A DNA stretch of 64,000 nucleotides from Bacteroidota bacterium (GTDB taxonomy: Bacteria > Bacteroidota > Bacteroidia > Cytophagales > Cyclobacteriaceae). Numbering within the stretch: the stretch's first letter is position 1; every line of letters begins with the position of its first letter. The notes under the pieces were generated by a model, which saw only the letters and a list, made by a program, of their open reading frames with translations, was not told the DNA's origin and ran no database searches. This document shows, one piece after another, positions 1 to 9,800 of the stretch. The position numbers and the translations under genes were made by a program. Location: assembly GCA_018266435.1 (NCBI GenBank), contig JAFEAL010000009.1:43041-107040 (forward strand), given 5' to 3'.

Positions 1-71
1 TCAGAGGGAATACGCTGACTCTTGCCTATCACACAATATCCTTGCATCTTTCCAATCTAAAAATTGAAAAG

Positions 72-488
72 ATGAAGAAAGCAATGGGTATTTTACTGCT
101 GGCGGGAACATTGACCTCGTGCGGGCCTCGCATCATTTACTATGGAAGAAATTATACACCCACAACCAACGTGGACATTTTTTTCCGTGAGAACGATATC
201 ACCGATGAACACGAAATCATGGGCAAACTCGTATATGAAGTTACTGCCAGAAAAAAATCAGAAAAAGTGCAGAACAAACTGATGAACGAAGGAAAACGAA
301 AAGGTGCAGATGCCATCATCTTCGATGACATTGAGTTAACCCGTACCGGCTCAAAAACGGCCGGGGCTGCTGGCGGTGCCGTGAGAAGTGGCTTTTTCTT
401 TGGACTTTTTGGCTCCTCAACCAAATACAGCAAAGGCCAGGAAGTAAAAGGCACATTGGTAAAATACAAGAAAAATATTTTGAAGTAG
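72..488 (+). CDS. small lipoprotein of unknown function
   Basis: A 138-residue protein if translation starts at the ATG at 72; an in-frame upstream start at 42 would only add residues in front of the signal peptide. The N-terminus is a lipoprotein signal (hydrophobic stretch then LTSC lipobox), so the mature protein should be anchored to a membrane by Cys 17. The middle part has a pattern of charged residues followed by a KGADAIIFDD segment, which resembles small envelope lipoproteins in which a GAD motif precedes a buried beta strand. A glycine/alanine-rich hydrophobic stretch follows. I recognise no catalytic motif and assign no function. The gene stands alone; the neighbour downstream is an unrelated MepB-like gene. 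Confidence 0.7.
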   Translation: MKKAMGILLLAGTLTSCGPRIIYYGRNYTPTTNVDIFFRENDITDEHEIMGKLVYEVTARKKSEKVQNKLMNEGKRKGADAIIFDDIELTRTGSKTAGAAGGAVRSGFFFGLFGSSTKYSKGQEVKGTLVKYKKNILK

Positions 489-565
489 CCAAAATAATCA
501 AATACTAGCGATCATTATAGAGCGACACCAAAACAGAACGAATAAGCAAGTATCACAAGTAAAAC

Positions 566-1096
566 ATGACAATAGAAAACACTTTGACATCACATAACTC
601 AATTCTTAGCGACCTGAAAATTGTGAAAGAATTAGTTTATGATAAATGTGGTTTTAACTTGTCAAACTTGAAACAAAATTTGGAAGGCGTACAATACGGA
701 GCTTGTTCATTTGAACTTAACGGAAAGATAATCCAGTATCGTGTTTCTAAAATCACACCAACAAAAACGGGGCAATTTGTTACAACCTGGAAAAGAAACA
801 AAGACGGAATAACTGAACCATTTGATATTTCAGACGGCTTAGATTTTATAATTATCACCTCAAAAAGTGGCCGCAACTTCGGACAGTTTATTTTCCCAAA
901 ATCTGTTTTAGCCGACAAAAGAATAATAACAAGAAACGGCAAAGGGGGAAAACGTGGAATTAGAGTTTATCCGCCTTGGGATATAGCGACAAATAAACAA
1001 GCAGAAAAAACTCAAAGCTGGCAGACAAAATATTTTTTAACAATTGACAACCACAGTTCAACAGACCTTGAATTGACAAAAAAACTATTTACCTAA
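566..1096 (+). CDS. MepB-like protein
   Basis: 176 residues. The block from about residue 95 to 140 (SGRNFGQFIFPKSVL, then GKGGKRGIRVYPPWD) is the signature of the MepB family, named for the third gene of the Staphylococcus mepRAB operon. The biochemical role of MepB is not established. Here no mepR or mepA (MATE pump) lies beside it. The gene is visibly more A/T-rich than its neighbours and is followed by an 11-bp inverted repeat at 1097-1167, which fits a recently acquired single gene; that is inference. Family assignment is firm, function is open. Confidence 0.8.
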   Translation: MTIENTLTSHNSILSDLKIVKELVYDKCGFNLSNLKQNLEGVQYGACSFELNGKIIQYRVSKITPTKTGQFVTTWKRNKDGITEPFDISDGLDFIIITSKSGRNFGQFIFPKSVLADKRIITRNGKGGKRGIRVYPPWDIATNKQAEKTQSWQTKYFLTIDNHSSTDLELTKKLFT

Positions 1097-1167
1097 CCTG
1101 ACGAAAATGAAAATCAAAAATCGGGGGCAGAAAAGCAACGAACCACTAGCACGGATTTTTCGTCAGG
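1097..1167. repeat. 11-bp perfect inverted repeat behind mepB-like gene
   Basis: CCTGACGAAAA at 1097-1107 is repeated as its exact reverse complement at 1157-1167 with a 49-base spacer. It starts directly after the MepB-like stop codon. It could fold as a long-loop stem in RNA or be the trace of an inserted cassette. There is no poly-U tail, so it is not a standard terminator. Confidence 0.5.
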
Positions 1168-1295
1168 CAGGCTGATGTGCAAACTTTGAGCTTCGTGCTT
1201 CTATGAACCTTTAGTAGTAAATTGAAATATTGTGCTCCAAAACCCGCCCGAACGCAAAAACCTGAACTGATGAAGCAGATAAAATCTTAGAAATA

Positions 1296-1712
1296 ATGAA
1301 ACTGGTATTAAAAAAAATAAATCAAACTCAGCACTCAAGTTTAACCAACTATGGTTACCTCATTGTAAGGGTGTGCTTTGGATTGTTATTGTTGAAACAC
1401 GGTTACCCTAAAATAACTCAATTTGAAAAATACGTTCAGCATTTTTCAGATCCGCTGGGCGTGGGCGTACAGACCTCTCTCCTGTTGGTAATCTTTGCTG
1501 AAGTAATTTGCGCACTTTTCATCGCGTTGGGTCTTCTCACCCGATTGGCGGCCATTCCGGTGGTGATTAATTTCATCATTATCTTTTTTGTTGTGCACGG
1601 CAACGATTCATTTGGCGACCGGGAGTTAGCGGCAGTTTACCTTATGCTGGCCTCAGGCATCTTATTGATGGGGTCAGGAAAAATATCTGTTGACCGTAAG
1701 TTGGGCTTTTAA
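1296..1712 (+). CDS. DoxX family membrane protein
   Basis: 138 residues with four predicted membrane segments. The first is LIVRVCFGLLLLKHGYPKI, typical of DoxX proteins (R in the first helix, then a HG turn). The later segments, including the GLLTRLAAIPVVINF stretch, also match the family. DoxX-like proteins are small inner-membrane proteins linked in some bacteria to quinone or thiosulfate redox chemistry, but for most members the role is unknown. The gene stands alone, with about 170 bases before the next gene. Family call is solid; no specific substrate can be read from the sequence. Confidence 0.8.
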   Translation: MKLVLKKINQTQHSSLTNYGYLIVRVCFGLLLLKHGYPKITQFEKYVQHFSDPLGVGVQTSLLLVIFAEVICALFIALGLLTRLAAIPVVINFIIIFFVVHGNDSFGDRELAAVYLMLASGILLMGSGKISVDRKLGF

Positions 1713-1883
1713 TCAACTGAGGGCAAGCTAAGATAGTCCTCTCTGAGAGACAATCTTGATGGTAAAAAAAAATTTCTGTTGCCATAGGGTTGTCATTAGC
1801 TAATCGTTAAAGGAATCAGAACTAATCAAATAAAAAAAAGCCTGCTACGTCTATCCTGTTACTGTTGTGTCTTTTTTTAATAT

Positions 1884-3191
1884 ATGAACCCCACTTCTAC
1901 CTCACCCACCCACCGCATTTTTACACCCTACCAGAAATTTATCGTTGCTGTATTGGCCTTCTTGCAGTTTACGATTATCCTCGACTTCATGGTACTGTCA
2001 CCGCTTGGTGCCATCCTGTTGCCTGAATTACATATTTCAACCTCGCAGTTTGGATTGGTAGTGTCGGCATACGCATTTAGTGCGGGTGCGTCTGGTCTGT
2101 TGGCTGCCGGCTTTGCCGATAAGTTTGACCGTAAGAAATTGCTGCTCTTCTTTTATGGCGGCTTTGTGTTGGGCACATTGCTTTGTGGCATTGCACCCAA
2201 CTATCACTTCCTGCTGATGGCCCGCGTGATCACCGGTATGTTTGGCGGGGTAATAAGCTCTGTCAGCTTCGCAATTATCACTGATTTGTTTAGCATGGAA
2301 GTGAGGGGCCGGGTGATGGGTTTTGTGCAAATGTCATTTTCAGCCAGCCAGGTACTGGGTTTGCCTATCGGGCTTTATCTCGCCAACCTATGGGGATGGC
2401 ATGCACCATTCCTCTTGATTGTGGGGCTTTGTATCCTAGTTGGAATAGCGATTATCATCTACATGCGCCCGGTTGATGCACACCTCAAGATGCAAACCGA
2501 TAAGAATGCCTTTATACATTTATATCACACCGCTACTAATTTTACCTATGCTAAGGCATTTGCTGCAACAGTATTTTTGGCTACGGGTGGGTTTATGCTG
2601 ATGCCGTTTGGTAGTGCTTTTGCCATCAATAACCTCGGCCTTACACTTGAGCAACTGCCATTACTGTATATGATCACGGGCATTTTTTCTATTGTGATGG
2701 GGCCGCTGGCGGGTAAACTTGCGGATAATATCGGGAAATATAAAGTGTTTATGATGGGATCAATCATTACTATCGCGATAGTGATTTATTATAGCAATCT
2801 GTCGGTAACTCCTTTTGGGGTCATTGTGGTGCTGAACGTGATATTGTTTGCCGGCATCGCTGCCCGCATGATTTCTTCATCAGCATTAATCACCGGGGTT
2901 CCTGAAGCTCGTGAGCGTGGAGCCTTTATGGGCATCAACAGCTCCATTCAACAAATTTCAGGAGGCATTGCTTCGGCTGTAGCCGGAGTAATTGTGTTTC
3001 AAACACCGGACGGTAAATTAGAAAACTACCCAATGCTTGGCTACGTAGTGGCTACAACCTCTGTGATTACTATTATCCTGATGTACTTTCTGGCACAGTA
3101 TGTAAATCAAAAATACGACTGTACAAAATCCAGTCTGACCAGTCAATCTGAAGAGACTCCCGTGCCTCCGGTGATAACTGCCCAAGAGTAA
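1884..3191 (+). CDS. MFS transporter, DHA1-like drug/sugar exporter type
   Basis: 435 residues with about 12 hydrophobic segments in the 6+6 arrangement of the major facilitator superfamily. After helix 2 it carries the loop motif A variant FADKFDRKKLLL, and the second half has the matching GKLADNIGKYKVF. These place it with the AraJ/DHA1 class of exporters. The hydrophilic C-terminal tail (from about residue 415) is probably cytoplasmic. Substrate cannot be told from sequence. A strong hairpin terminator follows 14 bases after the stop and is shared with the convergent peptidase gene. Confidence 0.85.
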   Translation: MNPTSTSPTHRIFTPYQKFIVAVLAFLQFTIILDFMVLSPLGAILLPELHISTSQFGLVVSAYAFSAGASGLLAAGFADKFDRKKLLLFFYGGFVLGTLLCGIAPNYHFLLMARVITGMFGGVISSVSFAIITDLFSMEVRGRVMGFVQMSFSASQVLGLPIGLYLANLWGWHAPFLLIVGLCILVGIAIIIYMRPVDAHLKMQTDKNAFIHLYHTATNFTYAKAFAATVFLATGGFMLMPFGSAFAINNLGLTLEQLPLLYMITGIFSIVMGPLAGKLADNIGKYKVFMMGSIITIAIVIYYSNLSVTPFGVIVVLNVILFAGIAARMISSSALITGVPEARERGAFMGINSSIQQISGGIASAVAGVIVFQTPDGKLENYPMLGYVVATTSVITIILMYFLAQYVNQKYDCTKSSLTSQSEETPVPPVITAQE

Positions 3192-3204
3192 GATACCGTA
3201 CTAA

Positions 3205-3239
3205 AGAAAAGAGTCAACTCCTTCGGTTGACTCTTTTCT
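3205..3239. terminator. bidirectional terminator between MFS gene and S10 peptidase gene
   Basis: A perfect 14-bp stem (AGAAAAGAGTCAAC / GTTGACTCTTTTCT) with a 7-base loop. Both flanks give an A-rich 5' side and a T-rich 3' side, so it can stop transcription from both convergent genes. Confidence 0.85.
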
Positions 3240-3255
3240 GTTACTGCAAATGTAA

Positions 3256-4764
3256 TTATTGATGGCTCGTTGCCTGAATCAGTTCAGCCACATCTTTCTT
3301 AAACTTTTCTAGTGAAGGCTGGTGGATATACATCATGTGCCCCGCTTCATAGTATTTCATAATGATGTTGTCTTTGATTTCCTTTCTCAATCCCAGGTGG
3401 TCTATGGTATGCTCCACTCCATAAAATACAGTAGCAACATCAAAATAGCCATTCAGGATCATCACCTTCACATTGGGGTCTTTGCTCATGGCATTTGCCA
3501 TGTCAATGCCGGTGTTAATAGCCGCAGAAGATCCCCATAACATATTGCCCTCATGCTTCCAATCCCATTTAAACCCGGCACGTGAGCCGGCACTGGTGGT
3601 ATAATTAAGTTTTTTGCTCACCTTCAAATCGTTGTGCAGGTAGTGCAGGAAGCCGGCCGTAAAGGCGGGAGATATAGCCGTACTTTGTGGGTCATCATTT
3701 GCAAACTGAGCCAGCAAGTCGGGGTTAATGCCTTTGTAGCGGGAGTCCAGGCGACCTACCGTGCTGCCCTCTGCACGCAGGAGTTCGGCAAAAAATTCTC
3801 CTGCCTGCACACGAAGGTCGGCACGTTGCCAATAATCTGCAGTTAAACCTGAGTAGGCTGCCAACTTATTGGCTATCGAATTTCTTTCATCTTTTGTGAG
3901 CCTGTCGCCTTTGTAAAGTGCCGGCATGTATTCTTTTTCTGTAAAGGTCCTTACCTCATTTACAAATTGTTCGAGCGGGGGTTTGTTAGCAATTTTATTA
4001 TGGTACCAGGCAGTGGCGGCATAAGTGGGGAAGTGAACAAGGTAACTCAGGTCTTCGTTGGGCGGAAAGAGCAATGTGCGCAAATCAAAAACTGCCGACA
4101 CCATTACCACTCCATTCATGGCAATGCCTTGTTCCAACAGTCTGTTCATCACCCCAGCATTGCGAAATGTGCCATAGCTTTCGCCCACCAGGTATTTGGG
4201 TGAATTCATCCGGTCGTTCTCAATTAAAAACTGGCGAATGAAAAGGCTAATGCTGCGAATATCTTGATCTACACCCCAAAAATCTTCAAACTTAGCTTTA
4301 CCCACCGGCACACTTAACCCTGTTCCCACCGGGTCTATCATCACCAGGTCAGCTACATCGAGAATTGAATAATCATTGTTCACCAGTTTATAAGGAGCAT
4401 CAGGTGTAATTTGTGGGTCATTTACCACAATTCTTTTAGGCCCCATTACGCCCATGTGAAGCCAATAAGAAGAGGAGCCCGGGCCTCCATTGTAAGAAAA
4501 TATAATGGGCCGGTTACCCCCATTATTCTTAATGTAACTGGTAAACCCAAACAAGGCAATGGGGTCATTATTCTCATCACGCAATTGCATGGTGCCGCAT
4601 TTTGCCGTGAGCGGAATAACCACATTATTGATTTTTACTGATTGTTGGGTGGCGGAGATTTCTCCTTCCGAAATAGGTTTGCTTTCCGGTTTGAGCAGTT
4701 CGGTCTGCGCGGCAACTGCCAGGCCAAGCGAAAGAAAGAGAATAAGTAATGATGTTTTTTTCAT
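3256..4764 (-). CDS. secreted S10 family serine carboxypeptidase-like protein
   Basis: 502 residues with a Sec signal peptide ending near LAVAAQ (residue 20). It shows the S10 landmarks: oxyanion region NGGPGSSS at 92-99, nucleophile Ser196 in GESYGT, Asp442 in NGYFDVAT and His476 in EAGHMMYIH, which together give the Ser-Asp-His triad of the alpha/beta-hydrolase fold. Family members release C-terminal amino acids or act on related esters. It should act in the periplasm or outside the cell. The gene is single, ends at the shared terminator, and is divergent from the Crp/Fnr regulator with 266 bases between them. Confidence 0.88.
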   Translation of the reverse strand: MKKTSLLILFLSLGLAVAAQTELLKPESKPISEGEISATQQSVKINNVVIPLTAKCGTMQLRDENNDPIALFGFTSYIKNNGGNRPIIFSYNGGPGSSSYWLHMGVMGPKRIVVNDPQITPDAPYKLVNNDYSILDVADLVMIDPVGTGLSVPVGKAKFEDFWGVDQDIRSISLFIRQFLIENDRMNSPKYLVGESYGTFRNAGVMNRLLEQGIAMNGVVMVSAVFDLRTLLFPPNEDLSYLVHFPTYAATAWYHNKIANKPPLEQFVNEVRTFTEKEYMPALYKGDRLTKDERNSIANKLAAYSGLTADYWQRADLRVQAGEFFAELLRAEGSTVGRLDSRYKGINPDLLAQFANDDPQSTAISPAFTAGFLHYLHNDLKVSKKLNYTTSAGSRAGFKWDWKHEGNMLWGSSAAINTGIDMANAMSKDPNVKVMILNGYFDVATVFYGVEHTIDHLGLRKEIKDNIIMKYYEAGHMMYIHQPSLEKFKKDVAELIQATSHQ

Positions 4765-4950
4765 GAGGAGGTATCTTTTGTCTTAAACAAATTTTTGTAT
4801 TCTGCGCATCAATTACAAACCACTCATCACCTTTTGGAATAAGAGTTTTTCAGTTTCAGCCACGGGGTATGCTCTTTAATAAAGATATACCTGCCTGTTT
4901 ATGTTCAATTGAAGTAAATATGGAAGTGAAACATAAATCAGGTTGCCAAC

Positions 4951-4962
4951 TGATGAGGATCA
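4951..4962. promoter_or_regulatory. FNR-like box upstream of the Crp/Fnr regulator gene
   Basis: TGAT-GAGG-ATCA is a perfect core of the FNR consensus TTGAT-N4-ATCAA. Its centre (4956.5) lies about 42-46 bases before a plausible start site downstream of TACAAT at 4991-4996, the usual place for an FNR activator site. It suggests autoregulation of the gene at 5031. Inference from motif and spacing only. Confidence 0.45.
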
Positions 4963-5030
4963 TAAAATAAATTAGACAAAAAAGGAACTTTACAATACTT
5001 TTTTCATGTAAAAAAAACATTTCCTGCGCA

Positions 5031-5753
5031 ATGGCCGTCACCCCACATGATTGCATCACCTGCAAAGTAAGGAGTTGTTCTATCCTTGACACTTGCGATA
5101 CAAAAACACTCGCAGCCATTAGTGCCTACAAACTTTCGCGGTCATTACAAAAAGGAGAAAGGCTTTTTTCTGAAGGTGACCCAATTTTGGGTGTTTGCTT
5201 TATCAAAAAAGGATTTCTGAAGGTAGAACTAAATGGCAAACTGAGCAGGCCGCTGATCCTTCGCATTGCTGGCAAAGGGGCTATATTTGGGCATCGGGTA
5301 AATGCACGGCATACCTTTCACAGTTGCTCAGCCACCGCTACATCTGAGGTACAGTATTGCTACATTCCGTATGATCTCTTTAATGAAATAATCTGCAAAA
5401 GCCCGATGCTTAAGCAACAGGTGGTGAACCAGTATTTAGTTGAGTTAGAACAGGTAGAAAGAAAAGCAGTTTACCTGGCACACAAAACTGTAAGGGAAAA
5501 AATGGCCGAGGCTCTTCTTCTGCTTGCCGAGGCTTATCAATACGAAGAAAAAAAACAAAGCTTTCGAATCAGTTTCTGTCGGCAAGATATTGCTGACCTG
5601 GCCGGCACCACCAAGGAACAGGTTTCAAAAACACTGAAAGATTTTGAGAAGGAGGGAATGATCAAGTGTGCCGCCAAAAAATTCAATTACCTCAATATTG
5701 TCAGGCTGCAGGCAGTTACCAGTCATTCGTCATCGCCCGAAGTACGAAAGTAA
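5031..5753 (+). CDS. Crp/Fnr family regulator with FNR-type iron-sulfur cysteines
   Basis: 240 residues: N-terminal cysteine cluster, cyclic-nucleotide-like beta barrel (about 30-125), dimer helix and C-terminal winged helix-turn-helix (about 181-211). Cys8, Cys11 and Cys16 (with Cys22 near) plus Cys110, which falls at the position of E. coli FNR Cys122 (context QYCYIPYDLF versus MVCEIPFETL), can bind an oxygen-labile 4Fe-4S cluster. The recognition helix TTKEQVSKTL keeps the Glu196 and Ser199 that read the TGA/TCA half site in FNR; the FNR Arg is Lys200. It sits just upstream of the nitrate-respiration island and is most likely its anaerobic activator. The cysteine set is seen; oxygen sensing is inferred. 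Confidence 0.88.
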   Translation: MAVTPHDCITCKVRSCSILDTCDTKTLAAISAYKLSRSLQKGERLFSEGDPILGVCFIKKGFLKVELNGKLSRPLILRIAGKGAIFGHRVNARHTFHSCSATATSEVQYCYIPYDLFNEIICKSPMLKQQVVNQYLVELEQVERKAVYLAHKTVREKMAEALLLLAEAYQYEEKKQSFRISFCRQDIADLAGTTKEQVSKTLKDFEKEGMIKCAAKKFNYLNIVRLQAVTSHSSSPEVRK

Positions 5754-5802
5754 AACAGCCCATTTCAAAAAAATACGAAATCGTAATTACCGGCATATTA
5801 AT

Positions 5803-5814
5803 TTGATTTAATCA
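5803..5814. promoter_or_regulatory. FNR-like palindrome upstream of cytochrome c/nar genes
   Basis: TTGATTTAATCA contains the perfect odd palindrome TGATT-T-AATCA. It differs from the FNR consensus by a 3-base instead of 4-base spacer. It is centred about 40 bases before the start site expected from the -7 element at 5837-5844, the class II activator position. Confidence 0.4.
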
Positions 5815-5836
5815 GCCGGCAGGCTAAATCAAAAGA

Positions 5837-5844
5837 TAAATTTG
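5837..5844 (+). promoter_or_regulatory. TAnnTTTG -7 promoter element for the cytochrome/nar genes
   Basis: TAAATTTG matches the Bacteroidota -7 consensus TAnnTTTG exactly. It lies about 90 bases before the cytochrome c start codon. No clear -33 TTG is present at normal distance, which fits an activator-dependent promoter. Confidence 0.5.
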
Positions 5845-5936
5845 TCTTGTATTTATTCAGCAAGAACCAGTTTGTGCACCATCAGCTATTATGAGCACAA
5901 GCCGCAGATTTTTTAAACTCATAAAATTTGCAGACT

Positions 5937-6770
5937 ATGAAAATTGCATGCACTTATTTTATCCTGACCACAGCATATTTTCTGCTTTCTATCACATCTG
6001 TTTGGGCACAAAAAAACGGTGAAACAGTTTTTAAAGAGACCTGCGTGGCTTGCCACACCATAGGCAAAGGAAAATTAGTAGGGCCTGACCTGGCCAATGT
6101 GCAAAACAGGCATCAGCAAGAGTGGATTATTAACTTTATTAAATCCTCTCAAACGGTTATAAAATCGGGCGATAAATACGCTGACTCGCTCTTTAAAGCA
6201 TTTAACCAGATGCCCATGCCCGATCACCCTAATCTCAGCACGGATGAAATAAAAGGAGTCATTGCCTACATACAGGAACAAAGTGCTGCCCCTGAACCCA
6301 CAACTGCAAGCGCTGCCATGCCACCCGGTGACAGCAAGCGGGGGCAAGAATTATTTATAGGAAACATACGCTTTGTCAATCAGGGTGCAGCTTGCAACTC
6401 ATGCCATAATGTAGACAGGAAAGGATTCCTCAGCGGAGGTGCTTTAGGGAAAGATCTTACGCATGCCGTGGGCAGGCTGTCGGCCTCGGGTGTAACAGCA
6501 ATTATTTCCGGGTTACCATTCCCTCAAATGAAAGAAACTTATTCCTCCAAACCGGTAACTCAACAAGAAATTGCAGACCTCACTGCTTTTTTAACCGATG
6601 CTGACAAGCAAGACCCAGCCGATGTTTTCGGTTCGGTTGGAAACTATTTGCTGATAGGCGGAGCGTGTGGCATCTTGATTCTACTGGCGCTGTATTCAGT
6701 TTTTTGGGTAAAAAGAAAAAAGTTGCCGGTAAATTTTTTCGTTTTCAAGCGACAAATAAAATCAGCATAA
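5937..6770 (+). CDS. membrane-anchored dihaem cytochrome c of the nar cluster
   Basis: 277 residues counted from the ATG at 5937 (a TTG lies three codons earlier). A signal peptide ends near VWAQ (residue 25). Two CxxCH haem c sites, Cys36-Cys39-His40 (CVACH) and Cys153-Cys156-His157 (CNSCH), mark two cytochrome c domains joined by an Ala/Pro/Thr-rich linker. One C-terminal membrane helix (about 234-255) with a basic tail anchors it, so the haems should face the periplasm. It starts the cluster and precedes narG by 61 bases, so a role in moving electrons to or from the nitrate reductase is likely, comparable to NarC of Thermus, though the sequences need not be related. Confidence 0.85.
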   Translation: MKIACTYFILTTAYFLLSITSVWAQKNGETVFKETCVACHTIGKGKLVGPDLANVQNRHQQEWIINFIKSSQTVIKSGDKYADSLFKAFNQMPMPDHPNLSTDEIKGVIAYIQEQSAAPEPTTASAAMPPGDSKRGQELFIGNIRFVNQGAACNSCHNVDRKGFLSGGALGKDLTHAVGRLSASGVTAIISGLPFPQMKETYSSKPVTQQEIADLTAFLTDADKQDPADVFGSVGNYLLIGGACGILILLALYSVFWVKRKKLPVNFFVFKRQIKSA

Positions 6771-6831
6771 ATAACCGAGGGCACAGCTGATTAAAATTGG
6801 TACGCATTAGTTAACACATACCATTAATATC

Positions 6832-9800
6832 ATGAGTTGGATTACAAACATCATCTCGCCTAAAACCCGCAAATGGGAAGAGTTTTACCGTAACCGTTTT
6901 CAGCACGATCGTGTGGTGCGCAGCACACACGGTGTAAATTGTACCGGAGGTTGCTCCTGGCAAATTCATGTAAAAGAAGGAATTGTAGTATTTGAAACCC
7001 AGCAACTGGATTACCCTTTGCTGGATAACAACTTGCCACCCTACGAACCACGCGGATGTCAAAGAGGAATTTCTTATTCGTGGTATTTGTATAGCCCGCT
7101 GCGAATTAAATATCCACTCATCAGAGGTTCGCTGCTCGATATTTTCAGGGTAGAAAAAATAAAAGCCGGTGGTGACCCGGTGAAAGCCTGGGAAAATCTT
7201 CAGAACGACAAACAAAAACGAGGCCGGTATCAAAACATGAGAGGGAAAGGAGGCTTCAGAAGAGCATCATGGGATGAAGTGTTAGAAATTATGGCTGCAG
7301 CAAATATTTATACGGCAAAAAAATATGGACCCGACCGGGTAATTGGTTTCTCGCCCATCCCGGCTATGTCCATGCTCAGCTATGCTTCAGGAGCAAGATT
7401 TCTACAACTGTTTGGTGGAGTAAACCTGAGTTTCTACGATTGGTACTGCGACCTGCCCCCCGCGTTTCCTGAAATATGGGGCGAACAAACCGATGTGTGC
7501 GAAAGTGCTGACTGGTACAATGCCAAAATGATTGCCGACATGGGCACCAACCTGAATATGACCCGAACCCCCGATTGTCACTTCTTCGCTGAGTCGCGTC
7601 ACAATGGAACCAAGGCAGTTGTGTTTTCTCCTGACTTCAGCCAACTCTGCAAGTACGCTGACCAATGGATTCCGCTCCATGCCGGAAGCGATGCCGCCTT
7701 TTGGATGGCTGCCACGCACGTCATTCTAAAAGAATATCATTACGAAAAACAAACGCCATATTTTATTGATTATGTAAAAAGATATACCGACAGCCCCATG
7801 CTTGTTCATTTGGATAAAACGGGCAACACCTACACACCGGGGCGTTTGGTTCGCGCCAATGAACTTTCTAAATGGAAAGACATTGAAAACGGAGACTGGA
7901 AATTTTTATCCGTGGATGAACTAACCGGAAATTATGTAGTGCCCAAAGGCACCATGGGCTACCGTTGGGATAAGAATGGTGGCAAATGGAATATGAAATA
8001 CGAATGCGGTGAAACAGACCTTACCTACAACCCGCTTCTTACCTTCTTAAACAAAAAAGACGAGGTGTTTCAGGTGGAGTTTACAGAATTTGGACTCGCA
8101 AAAAAAACACAGCGTGGCGTGCCGATAAAATGGCTTGATACCGTCAACGGCAAAATACCTGTTACCACAGTATACGATTTAATCATGGCACAGTACGGTG
8201 TGGGGCGAAACCTGGATGGTCAATACCCGGCAGACTATACTGATGCAAATGCTGCCTATACACCGGCCTGGCAAGAAATTTTTACCGGCATTGATTCTAA
8301 AACGGTTTTACAATTTGCCCGTGAATGGGCAGACACCGCCAACACCACCGGGGGAAAATGCATCATTCTGGTAGGTGCCGGTGTCAATCACTGGTATCAT
8401 CAAAACCTGATGTATCGCGCTGGCGCCATGGCACTGATGCTTTGTGGGTGCATTGGTAAAAACGGTGGCGGACTAAACCATTACGTTGGTCAGGAAAAGC
8501 TGGCACCGGTTGACTCGTGGTCAGCCATTGCGTTTGCTAAAGACTGGGTGCCGGTGTCAAGACTGCAGCAAGCACCACTTTGGCATTACATCAACACCTG
8601 CCAATACCGGTACGATGGCCACTATGCCAAATACAATACCGTGCCTGAAAATAAATGGACTGACAAGCACGTGGCTGATACTATTTTCACTTCAGTAAGA
8701 AACGGGTGGATGCCTTACTACCCGCAGTTTAACGAGAACACGTTAGAACTTTCAAAACAGGCTATTGCCAACGGAGCCAAAACAGACGATGATATTAAAA
8801 ACTATGTTCTTGAAAAACTTAAACTAAAAGAACTAAAGTATTCGGTAAGCGATCCGGATGCGGAAGAAAACTTTCCGCGTGTGTGGTACATCTGGCGTGG
8901 CAATGCGCTGCTCGCCAGCATGAAAGGCCATGAGTATGCACTGAAACATTATTTAGGAACACACAACAATGCCATCGGCACCGATGCAGAAGAAAAGCCG
9001 CAAGAAGTAAAATGGCACGACATGGCTCCGGTAGGAAAAATGGATCTGGTGGTAGATCTTAATTTCCGCATGGATTCTTCTGCGCTCTATTCTGACATTG
9101 TTCTTCCGGCAGCCTCTTGGTACGAAAAAGCCGATCTGAATTCAACAGATCTTCATTCATTTATCCATCCGCTCGGGCAAGCCGTTGCACCTGTTTGGGA
9201 ATCTAAAACCGATTGGGATATTTTCAAACACTTAGCTAAAGCAACTAGTGAACTCGCCAAAAAATATTTTTCAGAAGTACAAAAAGATGTTGTGACCACT
9301 CCCCTTTCGCATGACTCTCCGGATGAGGTAACTCAGCCCGTCATTAAAGACTGGTACAAAGGTGAGTGTGAAGTTGTACCGGGCAAGTCTATGCACAAGC
9401 TAACCGTAGTAGAACGAGACTACACCCATCTCTATGAAAAATTTATCACGTTAGGAGAAGCCATTCGCGAAAAAGGATTGGGAGCACATGGAAATCACTA
9501 CCTCTGCAAGGAAGAATACGATGAGATGTGCACGTCTCATCATTTTCACCAGCGGAAATTTCAAGGCAAAACACTTCCTTCCATTCAAGAAGATGAGTGG
9601 GCAGCTAATGCCGTGCTGCACCTCTCAACACTGACCAACGGAAAACTTACCGAAAAGGCCTACCAATACATGGAACAAAAGACCGGGCTTATCCTTGCCG
9701 ATCTTTCTGAGGGCAGCCGCGATGTTCGGATTCGTTACGCTGATTTGTTGGCCAAGCCGCACAGGTACAACACCTCCCCTGTCTGGTCAGGGTTGATGAA

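Noticed and set aside
152..469. Antisense open frame across the first lipoprotein gene, and similar long shadow frames in narG, GH3, susC and queA
   Set aside because: They lack family features, lie fully inside recognised genes and follow their codon pattern.
1090..1170. Possible integron attC site behind the MepB-like gene (ACCTAAC then an inverted repeat)
   Set aside because: The matching GTTRRRY box is missing on the far side; the sequence after the repeat is CAGGCTG.
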